Source of the DNA: Thermoanaerobaculia bacterium
Lineage (GTDB): Bacteria > Acidobacteriota > Thermoanaerobaculia > UBA5066
Reading direction: 5' to 3'
Length of the DNA: 64,000 nt
NCBI GenBank assembly: GCA_022071945.1
Contig: JAJVIN010000023.1
Span: forward strand, 99,961-163,960
Below the pieces are notes generated by a model. It saw only the letters and a list, made by a program, of their open reading frames with translations. It was not told the DNA's origin and ran no database searches. Position numbers and translations under genes: made by a program. Positions 24,763 through 34,480 of the stretch are shown here, in pieces (position 1 is the first letter of the stretch; each line of letters opens with the position of its first letter).

Positions 24763-26094
24763 ATGGACAGGACCTCCCGACCCAAGTCAAAAACCCCGGC
24801 CAGAAGACCTGCCGGTCTCTGGGCCGCTTCCCTCCTCGGTGGTCTTTTCTTTCTGGTGGGAGAAGCGGCCGGGGCCATCGCGGTCACCGAGTTCGCGGTC
24901 CCGACACCCTTCGCCTTTCCCACCCGCATCGTCGCCGGGCCTGACGGGAACCTCTGGTTCACACAGAACATCGGAAACAACATCGGGAGGATCACTCCTG
25001 CTGGCGCCATCGTGGAATTCATGATCCCGTCGCCCCAGAGCGGTCCGGAGGGGATCGCCGCGGGACCGGACGGCAACGTGTGGTTCGTCGAGTTCTTCGG
25101 CAACAACATCGGACGCATCACTCCCTCGGGCGTCATCACCGAGTTCGCCATCCCGACTGCCAATAGCCGCCCTTCCGCAATCGCCCGCGGCCCGGACGGC
25201 AACCTCTGGTTCACCGAGATGAGCGGCAACAAGATCGGGCGGATCACGACCCTGGGCACGATCTCGGAGTTCCCGCTGCCCGTCGAAAACAGCCAGCCGG
25301 AGGACATCGTGGCCGGACCCGATGGCAATCTCTGGTTCACGATCCGCGGGGGCAACAAGATCGGACGGATCTCTCCCCGGGGCACCATCACCGAGTTTCC
25401 GCTCCCGACGCCCAACAGCTATCCGACGGGAATCACGGCGGGACCCGACGGCAATCTCTGGTTCACACAAGACAGCGGCGGCCGGATCGGCCGGATCAAC
25501 CCGGCCGGAGCGATCATCGAGTTCTACTTGCCTTCCACCCAGAGCCGTCCCCGGGGCATCACGGCGGGCCCGGATGGAAACATCTGGTTCACCGAGTACG
25601 GTTCGGGAGAAGAGGGCGCGGGGAAGATCGCCCGGATCACGACGGCGGGTCTCGTGGTCGAGTACCCGCTCCCGACGGTCTTCGGACTCGGCGGCCTCAC
25701 CTCCGGCCCCGATGGCAACATCTGGCTCACAGACCAGAACCACAACGAGATCGTCCGGATCTCGTTCGAGAAGTCGATGCTGCTCTCCAAGCAGAACGTG
25801 AAGGCCTCCGTCGTCTACCGGAACCAGTACACCGGCAAGTCGGGAGAGGCCTCTCCCCTGCAGCGGGACGACAACTTCGGCTACTTCTACTTCTCGGATG
25901 CCGCCAACCCGGAGCTCTTCGTCAAGGTCCTCGACTTTGGCGAGTCGGTGCCCTACCTCGTCTTCTATGCCGGACTGACCGATTTCGAGTACACCGTCAC
26001 CTTCACGAACGTGAAGACAGGGCAGTCCGTCGCGTTTCGCAAGGAAGCCGGGGCCTTCGCGGCGGGCGGCGACAACCGCAGCCTGCCGCACTGA
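24763..26094 (+). CDS. virginiamycin B lyase-like beta-propeller protein, secreted
   Basis: This 443-residue protein has an N-terminal signal or anchor (about 18-38). Seven consecutive blades of about 42 residues follow, each carrying the GPDGN(L/I/V)W(F/L) motif and an N-x-IGRI-T strand (about 45-335). The C-terminal region of about 100 residues (KASVVYRNQYTGKSGEASPL onward) is a separate beta domain. Blade spacing and motif match the Vgb/streptogramin lyase propeller, but most family members are not antibiotic lyases. The catalytic His/Glu set of true Vgb was not verified, and I would not call this a resistance gene. It is divergent from DUF502 and convergent with threonine synthase. Confidence 0.82.
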   Translation: MDRTSRPKSKTPARRPAGLWAASLLGGLFFLVGEAAGAIAVTEFAVPTPFAFPTRIVAGPDGNLWFTQNIGNNIGRITPAGAIVEFMIPSPQSGPEGIAAGPDGNVWFVEFFGNNIGRITPSGVITEFAIPTANSRPSAIARGPDGNLWFTEMSGNKIGRITTLGTISEFPLPVENSQPEDIVAGPDGNLWFTIRGGNKIGRISPRGTITEFPLPTPNSYPTGITAGPDGNLWFTQDSGGRIGRINPAGAIIEFYLPSTQSRPRGITAGPDGNIWFTEYGSGEEGAGKIARITTAGLVVEYPLPTVFGLGGLTSGPDGNIWLTDQNHNEIVRISFEKSMLLSKQNVKASVVYRNQYTGKSGEASPLQRDDNFGYFYFSDAANPELFVKVLDFGESVPYLVFYAGLTDFEYTVTFTNVKTGQSVAFRKEAGAFAAGGDNRSLPH

Positions 26095-26113
26095 AGACCT
26101 GGAGACGCGGGAC

Positions 26114-27271
26114 TCACTCGATGTACTTGTAGCCGGTACCGGTGTCGAAGATGACGACCCTGTCTTCGGGATCGACCTTTCCGGACGCAACCAGCTTCTC
26201 GACCGCGACCCAGGCGGCGCCGCCCTCGGGAGCGGCATAGAGCCCTTCCGAGGAGGCCATTTCGCGGACACCTCCTCTCATCTCGTCGTCGGTGACACTC
26301 ACGGCCTCGCCGCCGGATTCCCCGAGGATGCGGAGGATCAGATAGTCCGCGTAGGCCTTGGGGACCCTCAGGCCGCTCGCGTACGTGTGGGCGTTAGGGA
26401 AACGCTCGGAGACCTTCATTCCCGCCGCGAAGGCTCGCGGGATGGGGGCACAGCCCTCTGCCTGGACCGAGATCATCCGGGGCCGCTTGCTTCCGATCCA
26501 GCGGAGGCGCTCCATCTCGTCGAAGGCCTTCCACATGCCGATGAGGCCGGTCCCGCCGCCGGTCGGGTAGACGATGACGTCTGGCAGCTCCCAGCCGAAG
26601 CTCTCGGCAAGCTCGTACCCCATCGTCTTCTTCCCCTCGACGCGGTACGGCTCTTTCAGAGTCGAGACATCGAACCAGCCCTTCTCGTCCTTTCTCTCCG
26701 CGACGATTCGGCCGCAGTCGTCGATGAGGCCGTCGACGAGGGTGACGGCCGCTCCGTAGGCCTCGCACTCGAGCCGGAAAACCTTCGGCGTGTCCCTCGG
26801 CATGAAGACGTGGCACGAGAGACCTGCCCGGGCCGCGTACGCGGCGGCGGCGCCTCCGGCATTCCCCGCCGTCGGGAGCGCGATGGCTTTGGCCCCGAGG
26901 GCCCGGGCCATCGTGACGGCGGCACTGAGGCCGCGCGCCTTGAACGAGCCGGTGGGATTCCCAGCCTCCTCCTTGATCCAGAGGTCCGACAGGCCGAGCC
27001 GGGCTCCGAGGCGGCGAGCCGCCAGCATCGGCGCACCTCCCTCACCCAGCGAGACGATGTCCTCGCGGCGCCGGGCCGGCATCAGCTCATGCCAGCGCCA
27101 GATGCTTCGCTCGCGCGCGGCCGCGTCCTTTCGCGGCAGGGACGTCAGGTCGTACTCGGCAAAGAGCGAGCCCCCGCAGCCGTCCTTCCGGCAGACGTTG
27201 ATGAGCCCGTCCGCGCCGTAGGTGGCCGGACACTTCGTGCAGGACAGGTGCGAGAGGAGGGAGAAGCTCAC
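26114..27271 (-). CDS. thrC: threonine synthase (PLP-dependent)
   Basis: This 385-residue fold-type II PLP enzyme converts O-phosphohomoserine to threonine in the cytosol. It has an N-terminal Cys-rich stretch (CTKC, VCRKDGCGG) as in many bacterial ThrC proteins, the PLP lysine in TGSFKARG, the phosphate-binding PTGGGTGLIGM loop and the AGNAGGAAAAYA block. The start is a GTG at 27271, with TACGGT only 6 bases ahead of it, so a leaderless start is possible. Other threonine or homoserine genes are not adjacent. Related PLP lyases (cysteate or threonine dehydratase-like) are the main alternative call. Confidence 0.88.
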   Translation of the reverse strand: MSFSLLSHLSCTKCPATYGADGLINVCRKDGCGGSLFAEYDLTSLPRKDAAARERSIWRWHELMPARRREDIVSLGEGGAPMLAARRLGARLGLSDLWIKEEAGNPTGSFKARGLSAAVTMARALGAKAIALPTAGNAGGAAAAYAARAGLSCHVFMPRDTPKVFRLECEAYGAAVTLVDGLIDDCGRIVAERKDEKGWFDVSTLKEPYRVEGKKTMGYELAESFGWELPDVIVYPTGGGTGLIGMWKAFDEMERLRWIGSKRPRMISVQAEGCAPIPRAFAAGMKVSERFPNAHTYASGLRVPKAYADYLILRILGESGGEAVSVTDDEMRGGVREMASSEGLYAAPEGGAAWVAVEKLVASGKVDPEDRVVIFDTGTGYKYIE

Positions 27272-27322
27272 ATCTCAACCGTACCACCTGGCCCGCGCTC
27301 CGAAAGAGGCGCGGCCGCGGAT

Positions 27323-30300
27323 TCAACGGGGGACGGCTGGCCGGACGGGAAGCCGGAGCACGAACGTCGAGCCCTTGCCGGGCGTGCTCGCGGCCCGGAT
27401 CGTTCCGCCCATCAACTCGGCGAATCGAAGGCTGATCGCCAGACCCAGTCCGGTCCCCCCGTACTTCTTGGAGATCGAAGAGTCCGCCTGGACGAAGGCT
27501 TCGAACAGCCGTCCCAGCTGTTCCTGGGTCATCCCGATGCCCGTGTCCTCGACCGAGAAGTAGACGTCCCTGGGATTCTCGGCAGGCTCTTGCCAGATCA
27601 CGAGCGTCACGGTCCCGTCTTTCGTGAACTTCGCCGCGTTGCTCAAAAGGTTGAAGAGGATCTGGCGCAGCCTCACCGGATCGGTCTCGAGGGTCCCGGG
27701 GTCGTTCTTCTTCTCGAGCACGAGCTGGTTTCTGTTCTTGGCGGCAAGGGGTTTGAGCGTGGCGAGGATCTCATCGACAAGGGGAGCGATCTCGACGGGC
27801 TCGAGGGTGAGCTCGAGCCTGCCCGCCTCGATCTTCGACAGGTCCAGCACGTCATTGATGAGGCCCAGAAGATGGGCTCCCGCGCCGTGGATCTTCTTGA
27901 GGTCCTCGACGGGCCCGGAGTGCCCGAGATCCGACATCTCCTCCTGGAGCATCTCGCTGTATCCCAGGATGGCGTTCAAGGGCGTCCGGAGCTCGTGGCT
28001 CATGCGGGCCAGAAAGAGGCTCTTCGTCTGGCTCGCGGCTTCCGCGGCCGTGATGGCCTTCTTCAGCTGCCGGTTCGCGGCCGCGAGGTCACCCGTCCGC
28101 TCCTCGACGAGCCGCCTCAGCCGCTTTTCGCCCTGCTTGAGCTGCCTGACCCGCAGCATGTAGAAGCTCGGGCCGACGACCAAGAAGAGACCCACGAGAA
28201 GAAACCGGAACCAGAACGTCTGCCAGAACCTCGGCAGGACCTCGAACGAGACAGCCGCCCCCTTCTCGTTCCAGACCCCGTCGCTGTTGGCCGCCAGGAC
28301 CCGGAACTCGTACCGGCCCGGCTGCAAATTGGTGTAGTCGGCGTGCCGCCGGCCGGGCGAGTCCACCCAGTCCGAGTCCATTCCCATCAGGCGATACCGG
28401 TACTGCACCCGGTCCGGAGAGAGATACGAGAGCGCCGCGAACTGAAACTCGAGGCGGCGCACTTCCGGCGGGATCGAAAGGCCCTCCGTCACGGGTAGCG
28501 GGACTCCATCCGCAAACAGCGAGGAGATGAACACGGGTGGAGGAATGCGGTTGGCGGCCACGCTCTCGGGGTCGACCTTCGTGATTCCCTTCGTCGTCGG
28601 GAACAGGAACTCCCCTGACCGGAGCCTCACGCCCGCGGGCTGAAAACCGCCGTTGCACTCCTCGCTCGGCATCCCCTCGCGCCGGCCATAGGAAACCGAG
28701 TGGATTCTCCTTCGCCGCCCGGTGGCGAAATCCTCGACATCCTGCTTGGAGACCCTGAAGACGCCCCGGTTGCACGACATCCAGAGGTTCCCGCGAGTGT
28801 CTTCCAGGATCTTCGAAACGGTGTCATCGAAGAGCCCCTGCGGCCTTCTGACCGTCAAGACTTGTCCGGCCTTGATCCTGATCAGCCCGGCTCCGCGCGT
28901 CCCGATCCAGAACACGTGCCCGGCATCCTCGTGAATCGAGCGGACCGAGACCGCGCCGAAACCAGGCGGAACCGTCACCGTCCCGTCGACGCCGATCACG
29001 GCAAGTCCCGTGTCGGTCCCGATCCAGAAGCGGCCCGAGGAGTCCTCGAAGATCTGGCGCACCTCTTCACCCGGAAGCCCGTCGATCCGAGAAAGGCGTG
29101 CCGGGGGCCCGTCCTCGGTGCGGAACAGGCCGTGGAGGGTTCCCACCCAGAGCCGGCCGCGGGAATCGGTCAGAAGGCTCAGGACGACGTCGTTCGTTCT
29201 CGAGGGATCGATCGGAAAGGGAGTGACCTCCCCGTCCTTGACGCGATGGAGCCCCGCTCCACCCCAGGTTCCGGCCCAGATCGAGCCATCGCGCGCCTCG
29301 GCCAGGGCCCAGACGCAGTTGCTCATGCCCTGATCCGGGCCGAAGGTGGTCACGCGGCCGCCCGAGAAGCGATAGAGGCCGTTGCAGTTGCTTCCCGCCC
29401 AGATCGTCCCGTCCCTCGCCTCGAGAAGAGCGAGAGTGACGGCGGGAGACAGCCCCTCGGCCACGCCGAAGGCCGAAAAGAGCGGATCGCGCAACCGCAG
29501 CAATCCCTCTCCGTCCGTGCCCACCCAGAGGCTCCCCTCCCGGTCGCGGAACAGGGCCCGGATCCAGGATGTCGGCCATTCGTCGCCGCACCGGCTCGTC
29601 CGCTCCAGGACCTGAAGGCGTCCGTTCCGCAGAAGTGAGAGCCGGCCGTCGCGGAACCCCATCCAGAGCGAGCCGTCTTCGTCCCGCAGGAGGGCGGAGG
29701 TGTTCCCGGCCGAGACCTCGTGTGGGGCCGCATCCCCGTCCAGGGAGAGGCGGACTGTTCTCTGAGTCGTTCCCGCCCACATCGACGGGCCCTCGGGAAC
29801 CATGCAGTTGACGCCCTCGTCCCTGCGCAGGGGAACCCTTTCGAACCCCGAGTTCCGGAGGCGGAAGAGCGCCTTGCCGGACCCTGCCCAGAGTTCTCCC
29901 TCGACACTCCAGGCAAGGCCAAGGACCGATCTGGGCTCGGCGGGCGGGACGTGAGTCGTCAGGGTTCCCTTGCGGAGCTCCAGAACGCCCAGGTTCGTCG
30001 CGAACCACAATCCTCCATCCGGATCCTCGAGAATGTCCGAGACGGTCTCTGAAGAAACCGGCTCGCCGTCGAAGACGGTGGCGATTTCCCCGGAGGCTCG
30101 CACGACGCTGACCCCTCCACGCTCCGTGCCGACCCAAAGGTTGCCGAGCCGGTCGGCGCACAGAGTCACGATCCGGCTCGTTCGCAGCCCCCGGACCTCC
30201 GGCGGCTTGAGCACGAGGAACTCCTTGCCGTCGAACCGGACGAGCCCGTCGTAGGTGGCGAGCCACAGGTACCCATCCCGCGTCTGGACGATGCTGTTGA

Positions 30301-30457
30301 TCGAGTTCTGGGGGAGTCCCTCGCTCGTTTGCCAGCGGTCGATGGCGTAATCGGAAAGAGACCACCGGGGATCGAGCGCTGCCAGGGGCCGGACAGCGAT
30401 AAACAGGAGAGAGGCGAGGCAGAGGAGGGACGCGCGAATGGAGCCGATTCTATCCAT
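27323..30457 (-). CDS. two-component regulator propeller histidine kinase
   Basis: This 1044-residue sensor has a signal peptide and then a large periplasmic part (about 30-730) with many WxG-type propeller blades. The recurring pattern is (L/I)W(I/V/L)GT..G(L/V), typical of Reg_prop repeats. A Y_Y_Y domain ([17 protein letters not shown]) follows, then one membrane helix (about 770-790), a coiled coil, HisKA ([15 protein letters not shown]) and HATPase_c ([26 protein letters not shown]). There is no receiver or DNA-binding domain, unlike many Bacteroidetes HTCS proteins. The start at 30457 has GCAGGAG 6 bases ahead; a TTG further up is less likely. It is divergent from the propeller-Ser/Thr kinase at 30498, with only 40 bases between starts. 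Confidence 0.92.
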   Translation of the reverse strand: MDRIGSIRASLLCLASLLFIAVRPLAALDPRWSLSDYAIDRWQTSEGLPQNSINSIVQTRDGYLWLATYDGLVRFDGKEFLVLKPPEVRGLRTSRIVTLCADRLGNLWVGTERGGVSVVRASGEIATVFDGEPVSSETVSDILEDPDGGLWFATNLGVLELRKGTLTTHVPPAEPRSVLGLAWSVEGELWAGSGKALFRLRNSGFERVPLRRDEGVNCMVPEGPSMWAGTTQRTVRLSLDGDAAPHEVSAGNTSALLRDEDGSLWMGFRDGRLSLLRNGRLQVLERTSRCGDEWPTSWIRALFRDREGSLWVGTDGEGLLRLRDPLFSAFGVAEGLSPAVTLALLEARDGTIWAGSNCNGLYRFSGGRVTTFGPDQGMSNCVWALAEARDGSIWAGTWGGAGLHRVKDGEVTPFPIDPSRTNDVVLSLLTDSRGRLWVGTLHGLFRTEDGPPARLSRIDGLPGEEVRQIFEDSSGRFWIGTDTGLAVIGVDGTVTVPPGFGAVSVRSIHEDAGHVFWIGTRGAGLIRIKAGQVLTVRRPQGLFDDTVSKILEDTRGNLWMSCNRGVFRVSKQDVEDFATGRRRRIHSVSYGRREGMPSEECNGGFQPAGVRLRSGEFLFPTTKGITKVDPESVAANRIPPPVFISSLFADGVPLPVTEGLSIPPEVRRLEFQFAALSYLSPDRVQYRYRLMGMDSDWVDSPGRRHADYTNLQPGRYEFRVLAANSDGVWNEKGAAVSFEVLPRFWQTFWFRFLLVGLFLVVGPSFYMLRVRQLKQGEKRLRRLVEERTGDLAAANRQLKKAITAAEAASQTKSLFLARMSHELRTPLNAILGYSEMLQEEMSDLGHSGPVEDLKKIHGAGAHLLGLINDVLDLSKIEAGRLELTLEPVEIAPLVDEILATLKPLAAKNRNQLVLEKKNDPGTLETDPVRLRQILFNLLSNAAKFTKDGTVTLVIWQEPAENPRDVYFSVEDTGIGMTQEQLGRLFEAFVQADSSISKKYGGTGLGLAISLRFAELMGGTIRAASTPGKGSTFVLRLPVRPAVPR

Positions 30458-30497
30458 CGAGAACTCCTGCAAAGGCCCCTGCTAGGATCGCTTCGAA

Positions 30498-33400
30498 ATG
30501 CGCGCGCCCCCGGGAGGAGTCCCCGAATCAGCGGCGCGATGGAGATGCGTCAGCTGGACCTCGAGCTGGCTCTTCACGCTGGCGGCTGCAAGTTTCGCCC
30601 TCCTTCCCGGACCACCTGCCCTCGCACTCGACCCACGCACCCCCCTTCAGCACTACTCGGCCCGAACCTGGCGCGTTGCGGACGGCCTCGCCTTCAACTG
30701 GGCTTCCGCGTTCGCGCAGACGCCGGATGGTTACCTCTGGATCCCCACTCAGTACGGCCTCGACCGGTTCGACGGGGTCCGATTCAGGGCGTATCACTCC
30801 GCCAACACGCCGGCGTTGCGCGTCAACATCCTCACGGCGGCGGCCGTCGACCGGACGGGCACCCTGTGGATCGGTACGTGGGGCGGCGGAGTCGTGACGC
30901 TTCAGGGACAGCACTTCCAGCGCCACGAGAGTGAGCTGACGAGCGCCAAGGTCCGCGTCATCCTCGACACCTTGGATGATGGGATCCTGGTGGGGACGGC
31001 GAACGGAATCAGCCGGTTCGCGCGTGGTGCGTGGAGCCACATCACTCCCCGCGACGGCCTGCCCGGAAACCTCGTCACGTGCCTCTTGCGGGACCGCAAG
31101 GGCCGCATCTGGGCCGGAACGGCGGATGGCGGTCTGGGACGTCTCGAGCGGGGGAAATGGACGGCTCTCTCAGAGAAGGACGGCCTGCCCGGCAACGAGA
31201 TCGCGGCCCTCCTCGAGGACCGGCAGGGCCGCCTGTGGGTCGCCACGAGCAACGGCATCGGCTTATGGGATGGAGAATCCTGGAAGACCGTGAGGTCGGG
31301 TCTGGGCAGGTGCCTCCTCGAGGACAGGGAAGGCAGCATCTGGGTCGGAACCGAAGATGCCGGTCTCGCCCGCTTCGCGGTCGGGCGGTGGGAGACGCTC
31401 TCGGTTTCAGACTCCAGGGCGATCACCAGTCTGTTCGAGGACGGCGAAGGGAACATCTGGATCGCAACGGGTGGCAACGGAATCACCCGGCTTTCCGACA
31501 GTCCGTTCACCGTGCTCACCTCCCGCGAGGGACTGAGAAGCGACTCCGTCATGAGCTTCTCGAGGGAACCGGATGGCAGGCTTCTGATCGGAACAATAGC
31601 CGGCCTCCACGTGATTCCGGACGAGGGCGGACTCCTCTCCCCCCATCCGGTCCTGGCGCCCGGCGAACGGATCCAGTGTCTGTACCGGGACTCGCTTGGG
31701 ACCGTCTGGATCGGTACCGAGGGGCCTGGCCTCAGACGGCTTTCAGGAAACCGGCTGGAGGACGTCCCGATCCGGGCCCGGGGCTCGCCACCCGGCGGAA
31801 TCAGCTCGATCCTCGAGGACGGGACCGGTTGTCTGTTGCTGGGAATGGGAAAGGGAATCTCCAGGATCTGCGGCGAAGGCTTCTCGGAACGGACGGACCT
31901 GCCCATTCGCGACAGTGTCACGTTCCTGGCGAGAGACTCATCCGGAACTCTCCTCGCCGGCACGTTCGGGAGCGGCCTTTTCACGGTCACGGGCCGAGAG
32001 GCTCCCGTACCCGTCGAAGGAGTCGGCGACAAGGTCATCCTGTCGCACATGGAGGATCCAGACGGAACTCTCTGGATCGGGACCGGATCAACTGGCCTCC
32101 ATCGACGGAGGGCCGGACGCTGGGAGCGGCTGGGCGAGGACCGCGGCCTCCTCGACAACACCATCATCGGAATGGTCGAAGACGGTGCTGGCTCCCTCTG
32201 GCTTTCTTCCAAGCGCGGCCTTTTCAAGGTTCTCAGGCGGGAGATCGAGGCCGTCATGGATGGACGGAAAGAGAGGCTGACGCCGGGCCAGCTCGTGAGC
32301 GAGGGGCTCGGCCGCGGCCACTGCTTTGCCCAGACCTCGCCCAAGGCCATCCGCACGAGCGACGGACGCCTCTGGATCGCCACGACGGAGGGACTCGTCA
32401 TCATCGACCCGGATCGCGAGCGGCCGGCTCAAGCTCCGCCCCCCGTTCACATCGAGGAGGTTCTCGTGGAAGGGAGGCAGGCGGTTGCCGCGGCTCCCGG
32501 CGAACCCGTCGTCCTGCCGGGGGGGAGCCGAAGGATCGAGTTCCTCTTCACCGCCCCGAGCTTCCGGACCCCGGAAAAAGTCCGGTTCTCCTACCTGCTC
32601 GAAGGATTCGACGGTGACTGGTTGCCCGCGCAAAAGGAGAGGCGCGCGCAGTACATGAATCTCCCTCCCGGCGACTATCGGTTTCGGGTTCGGGCGGCGG
32701 GCGTGGACGGGAAGTGGAGTCCCAGGGACGCCACGGTACCCATCAGCGTGGCTCCCCTCTTCTGGCAGACACGCGCCTTCTACGCCCTCGTCGCGATCAG
32801 CCTCGTCGGTGTGGGACTGGCGGCCCAGCGCGTTCGAATCCTGAGGCTCAAGCACCAGAGGGAGGTTCTCCAGGGATTGATCACGGATCGGACCCGCGAA
32901 CTGACGGAGGCAAACGAAGCGCTCCGGGGCGCGCAACAGAGGATCGCCCAGCTGCTGGAGTCGAGTCCCGGAGCGTCGGAGGGTCTCCCCGTCTGGTCCC
33001 GCACGATCAGCGAGGAAATCGCCCGGGCGCTTGGGGCCGCGGAGATCACCATCTGGGAAGTGGAACGAGGAGGTCTGGTCCCCCTCTGGGAAACGCCTCG
33101 CCCTGCTCCGGACCTGCCGGAGATCGAGAAAGCGATCGTCTCCGGAAATCCGAAGGCTCTGCTCCCCACTCCGGCGGGCCTCGTCGTGCCCCTTCTCGGC
33201 ATCAGTGGCGAGCTCGCTGGCGCCCTCTCCCTCCACGGCCGGGCCCTCAAGTGGGGTGACATCGAGCAGCAGCTAGTCCTGAGCTTCGCCCACCAGATCG
33301 GGAGTGCCCTCGAGATGGCGAGACTCCGCCGCAAGCTGGCCAAGGCAGAGGAGCGCCGCGCCTTGACCCGGCGCGAGATGCAAGAACGCGGCGTGGCGAC

Positions 33401-34424
33401 CCTGCAGATCTGCCCATCCTGCGGGAGGTGCTTCGACCACACCGCATCGGCCTGTGACGTCGACAACTCGCCTCTCGAAGCGCCTCGTCCTCTGCCCTAC
33501 AGGCTGCTGGAGAGATACCGTTTCGTCTCGGTGCTGGGTCAGGGCGGGATGGGCGTCGTCCTGGAGGCCCAGGACGAGAAGCTCGACCGGCCGGTCGCCA
33601 TCAAGCTCGTCCGCCCCGAGCACTTCGGCCAGCACGAGGTTCGTGAGCGGTTCGAGAGGGAGGCGAGGATGATCGCCCGGATCCAGCATCCTGGGGTCAT
33701 CGCGCTGCTGGACTCGGGCGAGCTTCCCGACGGCACGGCCTTCCTCGTCATGGAGAAGCTCTCGGGACACAACCTCGCCACTCTCATCAAGACGTTCGGT
33801 CCTGGCACTCCCCGGCAAGTCGCCGCCCTCTTGCGGCAGACATCGGCGGCGCTTTCAGCCGCCCACCGGGCCGGCGTCGTTCACCGCGACGTGAAGCCGG
33901 AAAACGTCTTCCTCATCTCGGATCCCTCCGGGTTCCGCGCCAAGCTCCTGGATTTCGGCCTGGCGAAGTCGATGGCCGTCGAGAAGGGGCTGACACAGTC
34001 TGGAATGGTCGTGGGAACCCCGCAGTACATGTCCCCCGAGCAGGTCCGGGGATTGGCGGTCGACGCGCGTTCGGATCTCTACTCGCTGGCCGCGGTCTGC
34101 TACGAGGCACTGACGGGTCACGAGGTCGTCTCCGCCGGACAGATCGGGGACATCCTGGTGGGAGTCCTCATCGAGAGACCCCGACCCGTCTCCTCGTACC
34201 TCCCGGAGGCCTCGTCAGGAGTCGACGCTCTCTTCGAGGCGGCCCTTGCCAAGGCCCCCTCCGCCCGTCCGGCCAGCATTGAGTCCTGGGCGAGCGCCCT
34301 GGCCGGGGAGCTCGAGACGATCACTCTCGGGCGCGAGGGGGGGTGGCCCGTCACAGATACGTTCTTGTTCGAGTCCGGCTCGAGGAAGTCGAACGCGCCC
34401 TCGACGAGGGTCTTCGAGATCTGA
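30498..34424 (+). CDS. propeller receptor with Ser/Thr kinase output (Reg_prop-Y_Y_Y-TM-GAF-Zn ribbon-Hanks kinase)
   Basis: This is one continuous 1308-residue frame. After a signal-anchor region (about 20-45) come Reg_prop propeller blades (about 50-680), a Y_Y_Y domain (about 690-750), a membrane helix (about 755-778), a coiled coil, a GAF-like domain (about 835-945) and a zinc-ribbon-like CPSCGRC (from about 972). A Hanks kinase (about 1005-1275) ends the protein. The kinase has LGQGGMGVV, Lys in VAIKLV, VHRDVKPEN, LDFGLAK and MSPEQ, so it looks catalytically complete. No HisKA or HATPase domain is present. The receptor half matches its divergent histidine-kinase neighbour, so a kinase swap is likely. 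The start is the ATG at 30498, with TAGGAT 9 bases ahead and no Shine-Dalgarno. Confidence 0.9.
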   Translation: MRAPPGGVPESAARWRCVSWTSSWLFTLAAASFALLPGPPALALDPRTPLQHYSARTWRVADGLAFNWASAFAQTPDGYLWIPTQYGLDRFDGVRFRAYHSANTPALRVNILTAAAVDRTGTLWIGTWGGGVVTLQGQHFQRHESELTSAKVRVILDTLDDGILVGTANGISRFARGAWSHITPRDGLPGNLVTCLLRDRKGRIWAGTADGGLGRLERGKWTALSEKDGLPGNEIAALLEDRQGRLWVATSNGIGLWDGESWKTVRSGLGRCLLEDREGSIWVGTEDAGLARFAVGRWETLSVSDSRAITSLFEDGEGNIWIATGGNGITRLSDSPFTVLTSREGLRSDSVMSFSREPDGRLLIGTIAGLHVIPDEGGLLSPHPVLAPGERIQCLYRDSLGTVWIGTEGPGLRRLSGNRLEDVPIRARGSPPGGISSILEDGTGCLLLGMGKGISRICGEGFSERTDLPIRDSVTFLARDSSGTLLAGTFGSGLFTVTGREAPVPVEGVGDKVILSHMEDPDGTLWIGTGSTGLHRRRAGRWERLGEDRGLLDNTIIGMVEDGAGSLWLSSKRGLFKVLRREIEAVMDGRKERLTPGQLVSEGLGRGHCFAQTSPKAIRTSDGRLWIATTEGLVIIDPDRERPAQAPPPVHIEEVLVEGRQAVAAAPGEPVVLPGGSRRIEFLFTAPSFRTPEKVRFSYLLEGFDGDWLPAQKERRAQYMNLPPGDYRFRVRAAGVDGKWSPRDATVPISVAPLFWQTRAFYALVAISLVGVGLAAQRVRILRLKHQREVLQGLITDRTRELTEANEALRGAQQRIAQLLESSPGASEGLPVWSRTISEEIARALGAAEITIWEVERGGLVPLWETPRPAPDLPEIEKAIVSGNPKALLPTPAGLVVPLLGISGELAGALSLHGRALKWGDIEQQLVLSFAHQIGSALEMARLRRKLAKAEERRALTRREMQERGVATLQICPSCGRCFDHTASACDVDNSPLEAPRPLPYRLLERYRFVSVLGQGGMGVVLEAQDEKLDRPVAIKLVRPEHFGQHEVRERFEREARMIARIQHPGVIALLDSGELPDGTAFLVMEKLSGHNLATLIKTFGPGTPRQVAALLRQTSAALSAAHRAGVVHRDVKPENVFLISDPSGFRAKLLDFGLAKSMAVEKGLTQSGMVVGTPQYMSPEQVRGLAVDARSDLYSLAAVCYEALTGHEVVSAGQIGDILVGVLIERPRPVSSYLPEASSGVDALFEAALAKAPSARPASIESWASALAGELETITLGREGGWPVTDTFLFESGSRKSNAPSTRVFEI

Positions 34425-34444
34425 ACCGGGCGGGACCCGCCGCG

Positions 34445-34473
34445 TTGACGGGCCCCGGGGCGTTGACTAGAGT
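34445..34473 (+). promoter_or_regulatory. promoter placing transcription start at the start codon
   Basis: TTGACG at 34445-34450 is followed after 17 bases by TAGAGT at 34468-34473. The ATG of the REC-kinase gene is 7 bases further, and no Shine-Dalgarno lies between. If used, this promoter would give a leaderless mRNA. Confidence 0.5.
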
Positions 34474-34480
34474 GCCGGGA

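Noticed and set aside
24900..25730. Regular DNA periodicity that could look like a CRISPR array
   Set aside because: The period is about 126 bases and in frame, and it encodes GPDGN-W propeller blades. There are no short identical repeats with unique spacers.
24763..26094. Reading the Vgb-like protein as an antibiotic-resistance lyase
   Set aside because: Most members of this propeller family are not lyases, I could not confirm the catalytic residues, and no resistance context is present.
24787..26271. Minus-strand frame opposite the Vgb-like propeller
   Set aside because: Its repeat pattern is the mirror of the propeller blades on the plus strand and there is no independent domain.
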